A DNA stretch of 64,000 bases from Methylotenera versatilis 301 (GTDB taxonomy: Bacteria; Pseudomonadota; Gammaproteobacteria; Burkholderiales; Methylophilaceae): positions 2,170,001 to 2,234,000 of the forward strand of contig NC_014207.1 in the NCBI RefSeq assembly GCF_000093025.1, read 5' to 3'. Below, piece by piece: positions 8,300-17,143 of this stretch. Position 1 is the first letter of the stretch. Each line of letters begins with the position of its first letter. A program made the position numbers and the translations under genes. Below the pieces are notes generated by a model, which saw only the letters and a program-made list of their open reading frames with translations, was not told the DNA's origin and ran no database searches.

Positions 8300-9931
8300 A
8301 TGCAGCAATTTGATGTACTCATTATTGGCAGCGGCCTTGCGGGCTTAACTTTAGCGTTGCGAACCGCAGAACATAAGAATGTCTGTTTAGTCAGCAAACG
8401 TAGCATTAACGATACCGCAAGTGATTGGGCACAAGGCGGCATTGCTGCTGTGCTTAATGATGAAGATTCGATAGAGAATCACATACAAGATACCTTAGTC
8501 GCGGGCGGCGGCTTGTGTGATGAAGCGGTGACGAGAATGGTCGCGGAGCATGCCAAAGAATCTGTTGAATGGCTGATTGAGCAAGGCGTAGGCTTTACGC
8601 GCGAGCATGACAACTCTGGCTACCATTTAACGCGAGAAGGCGGACATAGTCACCGCCGTATTATTCATGCGGCAGATGCGACTGGTCACGCAGTGCAAAT
8701 GACGCTTTCAGATAAAGTGAAGCAACATCCAAACATCACTTTAATGGAATATCACATTGCAGTTGATTTGATTACCACGAGTAAAATCCATCAAAACAAA
8801 GTGGATAGTTCAAAAATTGTACCCACTGACGATAACACCTGCCTAGGCGCTTACGTGCTAGATAAAAGCACAGGCAAAGTACTCACGATAGCCGCGCAAA
8901 ACACTATTTTAGCTACAGGTGGCGCAGGTAAGGTTTATCTTTACACCACGAATCCAGACATCAGCACAGGTGATGGGATTGCCATGGCATGGCGCGCAGG
9001 TTGTCGTGTGGCGAATATGGAGTTTATACAATTCCACCCAACTTGCTTATTCCACCCACATGCCAAATCATTTCTGATTAGCGAGGCCGTACGTGGCGAA
9101 GGCGGATTATTAAAACTTGCCGATGGTACGCGTTTCATGTTTGACCACGATGAGCGTCTAGAACTTGCACCACGTGATGTGGTAGCACGCGCCATTGACT
9201 TTGAGATGAAAAAACGCGGTTTAGATTGTGTCTATTTAGACATTACTGATAAACCTTTATCTTTCATCAAAGAACATTTTCCCAATATCTACAAACGCTG
9301 TTTAGAATTCGGCATCGATATCAGCAAAACGCCCATTCCAGTGGTGCCTGCAGCGCACTACACCTGCGGTGGCGTCATGACAGATGACAAAGGTCGCACA
9401 GATATTGCAAACCTATATGCTGTGGGCGAAACTGCTTGTACAGGCTTACATGGCGCCAATCGCCTTGCCAGCAACTCGCTACTTGAATGCTTGGTATTCG
9501 GTCAAATGGCAGCAAAAGACATTCTCAGCCAACCAGCAAAACCATCACCACAATTACCTTATTGGGATGAGAGTCGCGTAACCGATGCGGACGAAGAGGT
9601 GCTGATTACACATACTTGGGACGAGCTGCGCCGTTTTATGTGGAACTACGTGGGCATTGTACGTACCGACAAGCGACTAAGCCGCGCCCTACATCGCATT
9701 CACATGCTGCGCGATGAAGTATATGAGTTCTATAGCAACTTCAAAATCAGCAACGACTTAATTGAACTGCGTAACTTATTGCAAGTGGCTGAGCTCATTG
9801 TTGAAAGCGCCATTTCTCGTAAAGAGAGTCGAGGTCTACATTACAGCAAAGACCACACGAACTTGGAAGTCGAGCCTATTCCCACAGTACTCGAACCTTC
9901 TAACTATGACAGCCTACTAGACAATGAGTGA
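8300..9931 (+). CDS. nadB: L-aspartate oxidase (NadB)
   Basis: A 543-residue FAD enzyme of de novo NAD synthesis that oxidises aspartate to iminoaspartate for NadA. The N-terminal dinucleotide fold GSGLAGLTLAL, the flavin/substrate loop DWAQGGIAAV, the signature AAHYTCGGVMTD and GANRLASNSLLE near residue 390 are intact, as is the C-terminal helical domain. Length equals E. coli NadB (540). Divergence from the rpoE operon matches the conserved nadB/rpoE arrangement of gamma- and betaproteobacteria. Confidence 0.96.
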   Translation: MQQFDVLIIGSGLAGLTLALRTAEHKNVCLVSKRSINDTASDWAQGGIAAVLNDEDSIENHIQDTLVAGGGLCDEAVTRMVAEHAKESVEWLIEQGVGFTREHDNSGYHLTREGGHSHRRIIHAADATGHAVQMTLSDKVKQHPNITLMEYHIAVDLITTSKIHQNKVDSSKIVPTDDNTCLGAYVLDKSTGKVLTIAAQNTILATGGAGKVYLYTTNPDISTGDGIAMAWRAGCRVANMEFIQFHPTCLFHPHAKSFLISEAVRGEGGLLKLADGTRFMFDHDERLELAPRDVVARAIDFEMKKRGLDCVYLDITDKPLSFIKEHFPNIYKRCLEFGIDISKTPIPVVPAAHYTCGGVMTDDKGRTDIANLYAVGETACTGLHGANRLASNSLLECLVFGQMAAKDILSQPAKPSPQLPYWDESRVTDADEEVLITHTWDELRRFMWNYVGIVRTDKRLSRALHRIHMLRDEVYEFYSNFKISNDLIELRNLLQVAELIVESAISRKESRGLHYSKDHTNLEVEPIPTVLEPSNYDSLLDNE

Positions 9932-9952
9932 GTCACGTAAAGAGCCTCAACG

Positions 9953-10441
9953 TTGATATCTAGAATTTGCTTCACCTGTATTTGCCTATGTCTTTCTATC
10001 ACAACATGCCTAGCTGAAGAAAGCACTTACACTGTCACTTATGTGTATGACGGCGACACAGTAAAGCTGCGCTCAAACGACTCACAAGATGAATTCAAAT
10101 TACGCCTATCTGGCATCGATGCGCCTGAGCGCAACCAAAGTTACGGCTTAAAATCCCGACGCGCACTCATGAAGCTTTGTAAAGGCGAAAACATTACTGT
10201 CACAGCAAGAATATCTGGTATAGACAAATATCAGCGTTCCTTAGGCAAATTAGAGTGTAATGGCATTGATGCCAGTTATTATTTAGCCGAGCATGGTTTA
10301 GCTTGGTTTTACGCCCAATACTCTAGCGACACTACAATTGAGAAGGCTGCAAAAATTGCACACAGGCATATGTTAGGACTTTGGGCCGATAAAAAGCCTG
10401 TTGCACCATGGAATTGGCGACGCGAACATTCGCACTACTAG
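9953..10441 (+). CDS. Secreted thermonuclease-like protein (SNase family)
   Basis: A 162-residue protein with a signal peptide (hydrophobic to CLA, about residue 21) and a staphylococcal nuclease fold. The calcium/active-site motifs are VYDGDTVKLR near residue 32, RLSGIDAPE near 51 and YQRSLGKLECNG near 88, supplying the expected Asp, Arg and Glu residues. It starts at TTG with an AAAGAG ribosome site 8 nt upstream, 21 nt after nadB, so it may be co-transcribed with nadB. It is expected to hydrolyse DNA or RNA in the periplasm or outside the cell. Confidence 0.87.
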   Translation: MISRICFTCICLCLSITTCLAEESTYTVTYVYDGDTVKLRSNDSQDEFKLRLSGIDAPERNQSYGLKSRRALMKLCKGENITVTARISGIDKYQRSLGKLECNGIDASYYLAEHGLAWFYAQYSSDTTIEKAAKIAHRHMLGLWADKKPVAPWNWRREHSHY

Positions 10442-10566
10442 TATATAAAATTTGTAATATTTGAACTTGGCTTGTGGTTGGAAGTTGTAACAATCGAGTA
10501 AATAGTTTGTAAGTGATTGATATTACTAGACGCAATTTTTTAAATATCAATCAAAATTTTGCTAAG

Positions 10567-10575
10567 TTATTCACA
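10567..10575 (+). promoter_or_regulatory. Consensus DnaA box
   Basis: TTATTCACA matches the DnaA box TTATNCACA exactly. It is the first of two perfect boxes in this intergenic region. Confidence 0.5.
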
Positions 10576-10743
10576 CCACTTAAAGCTTTACATTAAGTAT
10601 GCCTGATAAATCACAGCAATCTAAACACCAATCATAACCTATTGATTTTTATAATAAAAATTAAATGATTACTATTTATACGATTTTTACAAAACCCTTA
10701 TAAAACGCCATGTTACGATTACATTTCACAGATAATCACAGAG

Positions 10744-10752
10744 TTATCCACA
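10744..10752 (+). promoter_or_regulatory. Consensus DnaA box
   Basis: TTATCCACA is the high-affinity DnaA box. CACA-ending near-matches precede it at 10722-10730 and 10732-10740, and a reverse-strand near-match (CTTTCCACA) follows at 10759-10767. Confidence 0.55.
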
Positions 10753-10912
10753 GATATTGTGGAAAGCAGTTTTGTTACAAATGCAGATAAATTAGTCAAT
10801 CATTTAATTAATCGATTTGCTAAATATAGATGTTGATTTTAAAAAAAACTACATTTTTCTGTGTAAAAATCCAGACCAAATATCTATTTCTAGCTTTAAT
10901 TGAAATTCACCG

Positions 10913-10918
10913 TATAAT
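10913..10918 (+). promoter_or_regulatory. Putative -10 element of rhlE
   Basis: A perfect TATAAT lies about 167 nt before the rhlE start. I see no good -35 hexamer at 16-18 nt, so the promoter is only partly supported. If used, rhlE would have a long leader, as is common for cold-responsive helicase genes. Confidence 0.4.
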
Positions 10919-11084
10919 GCCCAAAGAAATATCAGCCCCTATGCCAACCAATCAGCGTAGCGGTCCTTACCCTTAATCTTCTTGATTTTCAAATCACCTG
11001 AATGATTATTACATTTGCCTACCTCGATTGGTGTTGCTTCATAAGTAATAGGTCGGCTTAAATTCCAAGCTGGAGCTTTATACT

Positions 11085-12683
11085 TTGACAACTGAAACAA
11101 TCCTTAACTTTAACGAGTTAGGTTTATCTGAACCCATTTTGCGTGCGATTAACGACGCAGGATATACCACCCCAACCCCAATTCAATCTAAAGCGATACC
11201 GCAAGTATTAAGCGGTGGCGATTTACTTGCTGGCGCGCAAACCGGAACGGGTAAAACCGCAGGCTTTACCTTGCCGATTTTGCATCTGCTTAGCCAAAAA
11301 CCTTTGAGCGAAGTTGTTAAAGGACGCCCGCGCTGCTTAATGCTAACGCCAACGCGCGAGCTTGCTGCGCAGATTGAAGAATCTGTAAAAGTGTATGGCA
11401 AGTTTTTACCTTTAACCTCTACTGTAATTTTTGGCGGAGTAAACGCCAACCCACAAATTGCGCGCTTGAAAAAACCACTGGATATTTTAGTGGCAACGCC
11501 AGGCCGCTTGCTTGACCATGCTAACCAAAAAAACGTTGATTTGTCAGGCATTGAGATTTTAGTGCTAGATGAAGCTGATCGCATGTTGGACATGGGTTTT
11601 ATCCGTGACATCAAAAAGATATTAGCAATGCTACCTAAGCAACGCCAGAACCTATTGTTCTCTGCGACTTTCTCAGACGAAATCAAAGCCTTAGCCGATG
11701 GTTTATTGCACAACCCAGGCTTTGTGGAAGTGGCTCGTCGCAACACTGCCTCTGAACTGGTAGAGCAAACGGTACACATGGTTGCGCAAGGCCATAAACG
11801 TGAGTTAATGAGCCACCTCATTCAACAAAACGATTGGCAGCAAGTATTAATATTCACTCGCACCAAACACGGTGCGAATCGTTTAGCTGAAAAACTGGTA
11901 AAAGACGGTATTCAATCCGCGGCCATTCACGGCAACAAGAGCCAAAGTGCACGTACAAAAGCATTAGCGCAATTTAAAGACGGCACGATGCGTGTGTTAG
12001 TTGCCACTGACATCGCGGCACGTGGTTTGGACATTGACCAATTACCGCAAGTTGTGAATTTTGAATTACCGAATGTACCAGAAGATTATGTACATCGTAT
12101 TGGCCGTACCGGTCGTGCAGGCAGTAGCGGTGCCGCGGTTTCATTGGTTGATCGTGAAGAACTGAAGCTGCTTAAAGACATTGAAAAGCTAATTAAACGC
12201 GAGATTCCAAAAGTGCAAGTTGAAGGCTTTACACCATCTGATAAGCCAGAACCAGAAGCACCACGTTCAACCCAACCTCATGGCAGACCACCACGTGGGC
12301 ACGGTCAAGGTCAACAACGTAAGGCGCATGTGCCAGCTAGCACTGAAGGCAATGGCGCAAACCCTAATGCTGGTCGTAATCAAAACCGAGGCAATGGTCA
12401 GCGTAACGGCCAAGCGCCGAGAAACGATGCAAGAGCGAATACAGAGGGTCGCCCAGCACAAGGCAACAAAGCTAGACCTGCGCAAGGTGAAAACACAAGG
12501 AATATGTCAGAAGCTGCGCGCCACCAAGCAATGCCGCAACCAGCTTTATTTGTTCCACCAAGCCCGAATCGCCATCAACCTAATCGACAAAATGCTGCAC
12601 GCCCTAATGAAGGTCGCGGTAATGCGGGCAGAACGAACGCAAACCCAAATAGTGCACACAGAAGCGGTGGTAGAGGTCGTTAA
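11085..12683 (+). CDS. rhlE: DEAD-box RNA helicase RhlE
   Basis: A 532-residue ATP-dependent RNA helicase. The core (residues 1-375) has all motifs in order: Q motif [10 protein letters not shown], motif I AQTGTGKT, Ia PTRELAAQ, Ib [51 protein letters not shown] and [12 protein letters not shown]. The [11 protein letters not shown] form is typical of RhlE, which acts in ribosome maturation and RNA decay. Residues about 385-532 are a disordered tail rich in Asn, Arg, Gly, Pro and Gln, a probable RNA-binding extension. Start is TTG with GGAG 9 nt upstream. A long open frame inside the gene (12220-12783) is a shadow of the low-complexity tail. Confidence 0.93.
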   Translation: MTTETILNFNELGLSEPILRAINDAGYTTPTPIQSKAIPQVLSGGDLLAGAQTGTGKTAGFTLPILHLLSQKPLSEVVKGRPRCLMLTPTRELAAQIEESVKVYGKFLPLTSTVIFGGVNANPQIARLKKPLDILVATPGRLLDHANQKNVDLSGIEILVLDEADRMLDMGFIRDIKKILAMLPKQRQNLLFSATFSDEIKALADGLLHNPGFVEVARRNTASELVEQTVHMVAQGHKRELMSHLIQQNDWQQVLIFTRTKHGANRLAEKLVKDGIQSAAIHGNKSQSARTKALAQFKDGTMRVLVATDIAARGLDIDQLPQVVNFELPNVPEDYVHRIGRTGRAGSSGAAVSLVDREELKLLKDIEKLIKREIPKVQVEGFTPSDKPEPEAPRSTQPHGRPPRGHGQGQQRKAHVPASTEGNGANPNAGRNQNRGNGQRNGQAPRNDARANTEGRPAQGNKARPAQGENTRNMSEAARHQAMPQPALFVPPSPNRHQPNRQNAARPNEGRGNAGRTNANPNSAHRSGGRGR

Positions 12684-12802
12684 CTTTAACTGTCACATTC
12701 AACACTTAAAATTAAACACGCTTTACAAAAATAGATTAAAATCTTACCCAATATTTTTTACAAACTTTGATTTAGAACTTTAGCTTAGGACAAGGATACA
12801 CC

Positions 12803-13282
12803 ATGCAAATTGCCATGAACACTGTAGTAACAATGACTTATGAACTTAAAGATGCTGATGGCAACGTGCTTGAATCTAGCACAGATCCAGTAGCTTACCT
12901 GCACGGCGGGTACGATAATATTTTCCCAAAAGTGGAAGAAGCCATGCACGGTAAAAATGTGGGCGACTCTGTAGTTGTGGATTTACAACCTGTAGATGGT
13001 TTTGGTGAGTACGATGAAGAGTTAGTACAAATCGAACCAGCTAGCGCGTTTCCAGCGGATGAATTAAAAGTCGGCATGCAATTTGAAGGCGAAGACGAAA
13101 GTGGCGAAGTGATTCTATACACAGTGACTGAAATCGCAGATGGCAAAGTTGTGGTTGACGGCAACCATCCTTGGGCTGGCGAGCGCTTGATCTTTACTGC
13201 AACCGTGACTGATGTTCGCGTAGCAAATAAAGAAGAAGTAACGCATCAACACGTGCACGGCGCTGGCGGTCATCACCACTAA
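12803..13282 (+). CDS. slyD: FKBP-type peptidyl-prolyl isomerase SlyD
   Basis: A 159-residue cytosolic prolyl isomerase and chaperone with an insert-in-flap domain. The FKBP halves flank the flap (residues about 70-128; NHPWAGERLIF closes the fold). The C-terminus is histidine-rich (HQHVHGAGGHHH), the SlyD-type metal-binding tail, but much shorter than in E. coli. SlyD assists folding and delivers nickel to hydrogenase in E. coli; no nickel enzyme gene is near. An AAGGA ribosome site precedes the ATG. Confidence 0.92.
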   Translation: MQIAMNTVVTMTYELKDADGNVLESSTDPVAYLHGGYDNIFPKVEEAMHGKNVGDSVVVDLQPVDGFGEYDEELVQIEPASAFPADELKVGMQFEGEDESGEVILYTVTEIADGKVVVDGNHPWAGERLIFTATVTDVRVANKEEVTHQHVHGAGGHHH

Positions 13283-13320
13283 GAAGCTTTAGACTTTGAT
13301 GTTATAAAGTAGGAACAAAT

Positions 13321-13350
13321 AAAAAAAGCACTCTTGATGAGTGCTTTTTT
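13321..13350. terminator. Bidirectional terminator between slyD and the DUF748 gene
   Basis: Inverted repeat AAAAAAGCACTC / GAGTGCTTTTTT with a short loop, T-run on both strands. It serves the converging slyD and the large AsmA-like gene. Confidence 0.92.
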
Positions 13351-13379
13351 ATTGCTGCTTAATATTAGCGAAACTTTTG

Positions 13380-16300
13380 CTACTCTGCTTTGACTGACAC
13401 TTTTTGATTAACATCTAAGGTTAGCCTAGTATTTATGTCCTTGGCATTTCCGTCACCCTTGTGTTTTTCTGGTGCGTCTATATGTATTCTATCTGCGCTG
13501 ACGCCAGCCGCTAGCAAGGCTTTTTGTATTGCTTCTCCACGAGATTTAGCTAGTGCTTGTAAATCCGTATCTGTCACTTGTATGCTGGCAGTCAGTTTCT
13601 GTACAGTTTCTTCATAATGCCCCTCTTTGGGCTTTTCTAACTTAGAAGCCAATTTTTTCAATAAGCTTTTTTTGGTAAGCGTATCGTAAAGATTATCAAT
13701 AGCTTTTTGCGCCTTAGCGTTATTCAAATCGATTGGCCCTGCAGCTTGACCTTCTGCCAATGTAAGTCCCATTTCTTCTGCCACCTTACTACGCACTGTA
13801 TGTTCTTGTATTGCAGGTATATCTAAAGCTTCATCATAAGCAGGTACGATACCAAGCGCTAAACCTTGTCTTTTTGCTAACGCAGTGCTGACCATTTTAA
13901 TTTTTTCAAGCTCTGGCGGACTAAGCACAGCGCCCCCGGCTTCAAAAGTAATCGCTTCTAGCTTATCGCCACTACCACCAAACAATTTACCTAAAGCGCG
14001 GAATGGCGCAGTGACGATCTTGCCAAGCACGTTTCTAATGGCTTTCCATACGATGCTACCATAGCTAAATTGTGGATCATCCAAACTACCTGTGATAGGT
14101 AATTCTAAGTCGATGACACCGTCACTATCTTCTAAAATGGCAATGGCCAAATCAAGCGGCAAATCAGCAGCGTCTGCGCTTTTGATTTTTTCGCCTAGTT
14201 TTAATTTGTTAATCACAAACTTGTTTTCGCCTGCTAACTGGCGTTGTTTTATTTTGTACTCCAAATCAACTGAAAGCTTGCCAGAATCAATACGCCTGCC
14301 AGCAAACTTTCCAGAATATGGTGTCAGTCGGTTCATTTCTATGTTGGTGAACGATAATTTCAAATCAGTAAAGTTTGTGACATTAAATGGTTGTAGAGAA
14401 CCACGAATACGCGCCGCACCATAGTCATCCACGCGACCGTCTAACTCCACTTGTGCGGTAGAAGCAGCGTTAGTCGACACGCCATTAATCACACCAGTGA
14501 GCGAATGAATATTAGTACCAAATTGAGGAACCAGTGAAAGGTCGGCAAATTCTAATGCAGCATTGTCAATTCTGACGGTTTCGATATTGACAGGAAAGGC
14601 TTCCTCTTGCGTACTAGCTGTTAAAGGCGGTGGTGCAAACGATTTGTCATCTGCAGTTTTTGCTTTACTCGCAATCAAAGATTTAGCGCCATCTAGCATG
14701 CCGTTACTAGCAGGCAATGCTTTATGTTCAGCAGCTACTGCAACGACCTTCGTCGGCGCAACTGGCACAGTAGCAGGCTGATTACGCAGAAATTTTGTCA
14801 CATTCATGCTTTTATCTTGATTGATAATAAACTTGCCTACAGGTTTAACTATTTGCAATTCAGCCATCTGTAGACGGTTGGGCGCTAGCGACACTTGCAG
14901 ACTACGACTGCCAAGACGTTCCCAGCTTAAGAATGGCGCGCCGCTTATCTCTTCCACCACATTCAGATGATTGACATCAAAGCCACCATTAAAGCTAAGC
15001 GCTAGGGCTTTACTATTTTTTACTGCGAGCTTACCTGTTAAATCTGCCGCACCTTGATTGAGTGTCAGCAAAGCAAATTGATTGATATACGGCGCGAATG
15101 GAATAAGTGAAAGCTGATTGAGTTTTACATCAAGATTAGCCGCAAATGGCAACGGCGTGAGCTTACCTTGCGTACTAAATTGACCACCTTGCTTGACTTT
15201 AAAGTCAACTTTTATAGGCAATGCCTTCTTTAAATCCAACGAACTATCACGCATCTCTGCGTTAATTTTTTCAACATCCATCACTACAGGCGAGGTTAAA
15301 CTTCGGTCTTCTATGTGGAAACTTGCGTTCTCAAGCGCAACTTTTTTAAGCGATACAGCCCAATCAGCTTTATTGCTTGTTTTATTAGCGACTGTATTAT
15401 TAACACTACTTGTTGCTGGTGCGAGGATCGTTTGCCAGTTAAGCGGCTTATTGGTTTCTTTAATAATCTGGGTTTTTAGTCCGCTAAAAATCACTGAAGG
15501 TATGCTTACCTTTTGTTCAGCTATTAAAACTTCACCATCAGAGAGCTGAACATTATCCAAGCTCGCCACTTGCTTATTCGCGGTTGATTTTGCGCTTATA
15601 CCTATCGCTTTACTTTGAATTTGTGTGATTGCTATCTCACCTTTGGGCATAGCGAGCGCGAGGCTCAAATTAAAGTCCGCTACATTTGTTTGTAATGGAT
15701 TTAAGAATGTTTGATCTAGATATGCAAGTTTCCAATGTTGCAACTGCACATCGGCTATTTCTAGTGTGAACGGCGCTTCAACCTCAGTGGTATTAGCAGT
15801 TTTTGCTAGACTTGGCTGTGTGCTAGCTGCTTTAGCAGGCTCGCTTTCATTAGTAGGGGCAGCAAATGCTTGCTGCCAATTGACTGTGCCAGTTTTACCC
15901 ATCACAGCACTCACTGAGCCTTGTGGCAGAAGAACTTGTCCTACCTTAGCGTTACGCGCAGCTAAATCCATACTGACATGGTTAACCGCTACTTGCGGCA
16001 AAACTAGTAAAGATTGACTGCCGCTATTAATTTCAAAGCCTGAAAACTTCATGTTTAAATCTTGAAACTGCAATTGCGGCGCATTGTTCATCACAAAATC
16101 TAAGCGCGGTATAGTAAGATTAGCCTGCTTTAAGCTGACTTTTGCATTGGGAGCATCGCCAACTACGCTATTCAAATTTAATGCAACGTTATTCAGTACA
16201 AGCTTAGGTTTATTGTTTGGTAGTGAGAAGTTATATTCAAAGCTCGTCTGCGCATCGCCTTGGCTCACTGTTAACGGCAAGTAAACGCCTTTAGCTATGT

Positions 16301-17015
16301 TCATAAGCTTGGCAATTTTAACGCCATCAAGTGCAACAAAACCTTTTGAAGCCACTGGATTTACGCCGATATTGCCTTTCCATTTAAGCGTACCGCCCTG
16401 CTCTGGAAAATTAGCGGCGATCAAGTAATTACCTCTATCCTGCGGCAAGGTCGAAAATTGACCAAGTTCAAAATCTAAAGGGGTGATTGCAGCTTTAAGT
16501 GGTGTGGCTCGGCTAGCATCCACATAGTCGATATTACCCAGCTTGACAGAAAGCTGCTGAATAATTAATCGTGGAATCGTATCGTCAGGTGGCGTTTTGT
16601 CTTCATTTAACTTGGCAATTAAATCCGCCCAATTAAGCTTACCTTGTGGGGAGATGGCAATAAGTGCTTGAGGATCAACAAGGCTGATTTCTTTGAATTT
16701 CCAAGCCCTTTTAAAGATGCCACTCGCTTCAAAATCAACAACCAGTTTAGCGAACCCAGCAAGAGGCGCGCCACTCTTCTCTGTTAGCTTGAAATTTTCT
16801 ACGGTGGCTTTTAAGCGCAAAGGGTCAAAGGTCACTTTGCCAACGCTGCCGATACTCGCTAATTTCTTTTCGGCAATCCAAGGAACAAGCTTCTTAGCCA
16901 AAGGATTAACAGCAAAGTAGCCAAACAAACAATAAAATATGAACAATCCAGCAAAGATTTTAGCTGGAAGAGTCACTAAGAATTGTAGGACTTTTTGTTT
17001 TACTAGGCTGAACAT
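13380..17015 (-). CDS. Large AsmA-like DUF748 envelope protein
   Basis: A 1211-residue protein with one N-terminal transmembrane helix (residues about 17-37) and a very long periplasmic part of repeated beta-rich segments, as in AsmA/TamB/YhdP-like proteins. The C-terminal half matches DUF748: a membrane-protein-like NIEMNRLTPYSGKFAGRRIDSGKLSVDLEY region near 915 and the closing GVSADRIHIDAPEK segment, which resembles the OmpA-like end of other family members. Ala/Pro/Lys-rich linkers near 390-405 and 770-810 separate blocks. The family is thought to take part in lipid transport or outer-membrane homeostasis; no experimental function can be read from sequence. It follows mutS on the same strand after 128 nt. 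Confidence 0.85.
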   Translation of the reverse strand: MFSLVKQKVLQFLVTLPAKIFAGLFIFYCLFGYFAVNPLAKKLVPWIAEKKLASIGSVGKVTFDPLRLKATVENFKLTEKSGAPLAGFAKLVVDFEASGIFKRAWKFKEISLVDPQALIAISPQGKLNWADLIAKLNEDKTPPDDTIPRLIIQQLSVKLGNIDYVDASRATPLKAAITPLDFELGQFSTLPQDRGNYLIAANFPEQGGTLKWKGNIGVNPVASKGFVALDGVKIAKLMNIAKGVYLPLTVSQGDAQTSFEYNFSLPNNKPKLVLNNVALNLNSVVGDAPNAKVSLKQANLTIPRLDFVMNNAPQLQFQDLNMKFSGFEINSGSQSLLVLPQVAVNHVSMDLAARNAKVGQVLLPQGSVSAVMGKTGTVNWQQAFAAPTNESEPAKAASTQPSLAKTANTTEVEAPFTLEIADVQLQHWKLAYLDQTFLNPLQTNVADFNLSLALAMPKGEIAITQIQSKAIGISAKSTANKQVASLDNVQLSDGEVLIAEQKVSIPSVIFSGLKTQIIKETNKPLNWQTILAPATSSVNNTVANKTSNKADWAVSLKKVALENASFHIEDRSLTSPVVMDVEKINAEMRDSSLDLKKALPIKVDFKVKQGGQFSTQGKLTPLPFAANLDVKLNQLSLIPFAPYINQFALLTLNQGAADLTGKLAVKNSKALALSFNGGFDVNHLNVVEEISGAPFLSWERLGSRSLQVSLAPNRLQMAELQIVKPVGKFIINQDKSMNVTKFLRNQPATVPVAPTKVVAVAAEHKALPASNGMLDGAKSLIASKAKTADDKSFAPPPLTASTQEEAFPVNIETVRIDNAALEFADLSLVPQFGTNIHSLTGVINGVSTNAASTAQVELDGRVDDYGAARIRGSLQPFNVTNFTDLKLSFTNIEMNRLTPYSGKFAGRRIDSGKLSVDLEYKIKQRQLAGENKFVINKLKLGEKIKSADAADLPLDLAIAILEDSDGVIDLELPITGSLDDPQFSYGSIVWKAIRNVLGKIVTAPFRALGKLFGGSGDKLEAITFEAGGAVLSPPELEKIKMVSTALAKRQGLALGIVPAYDEALDIPAIQEHTVRSKVAEEMGLTLAEGQAAGPIDLNNAKAQKAIDNLYDTLTKKSLLKKLASKLEKPKEGHYEETVQKLTASIQVTDTDLQALAKSRGEAIQKALLAAGVSADRIHIDAPEKHKGDGNAKDINTRLTLDVNQKVSVKAE

Positions 17016-17143
17016 GCGGAACCAAATTTTTAGTTAAAGTAATTAAAGGCGCAGACTCTGCGATTTTTATGAAGATTTTAGTCATTCTTTAACAACATGG
17101 CTAATGATTAAAAGCCCATTATCAAAAAATTACAATTACCTTT

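Larger units (their letters stand above)
10442..11084. other. 643-bp AT-rich intergenic region with DnaA-box cluster and rhlE leader
   Basis: No protein gene is convincing here. The region holds two perfect TTATNCACA DnaA boxes (10567-10575, 10744-10752), several imperfect ones around 10722-10767, a TATAAT -10 hexamer at 10913-10918 and about 165 nt of untranslated leader before rhlE. Confidence 0.6.

Noticed and set aside
9924-9956. Ten-codon ATG frame spanning the nadB stop and the nuclease start
   Set aside because: It neatly overlaps both genes, but it is too short to support and codes for no recognisable peptide; likely chance.
11183-11821. 212-codon minus-strand frame inside rhlE
   Set aside because: Antisense to the conserved helicase core; its content mirrors the codon structure of rhlE and shows no domain.
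12220-12783. Long open frame (187 codons) overlapping the end of rhlE
   Set aside because: It is a second-frame reading of the low-complexity rhlE tail, with no ribosome site and no recognisable domain; the rhlE frame is clearly the coding one.
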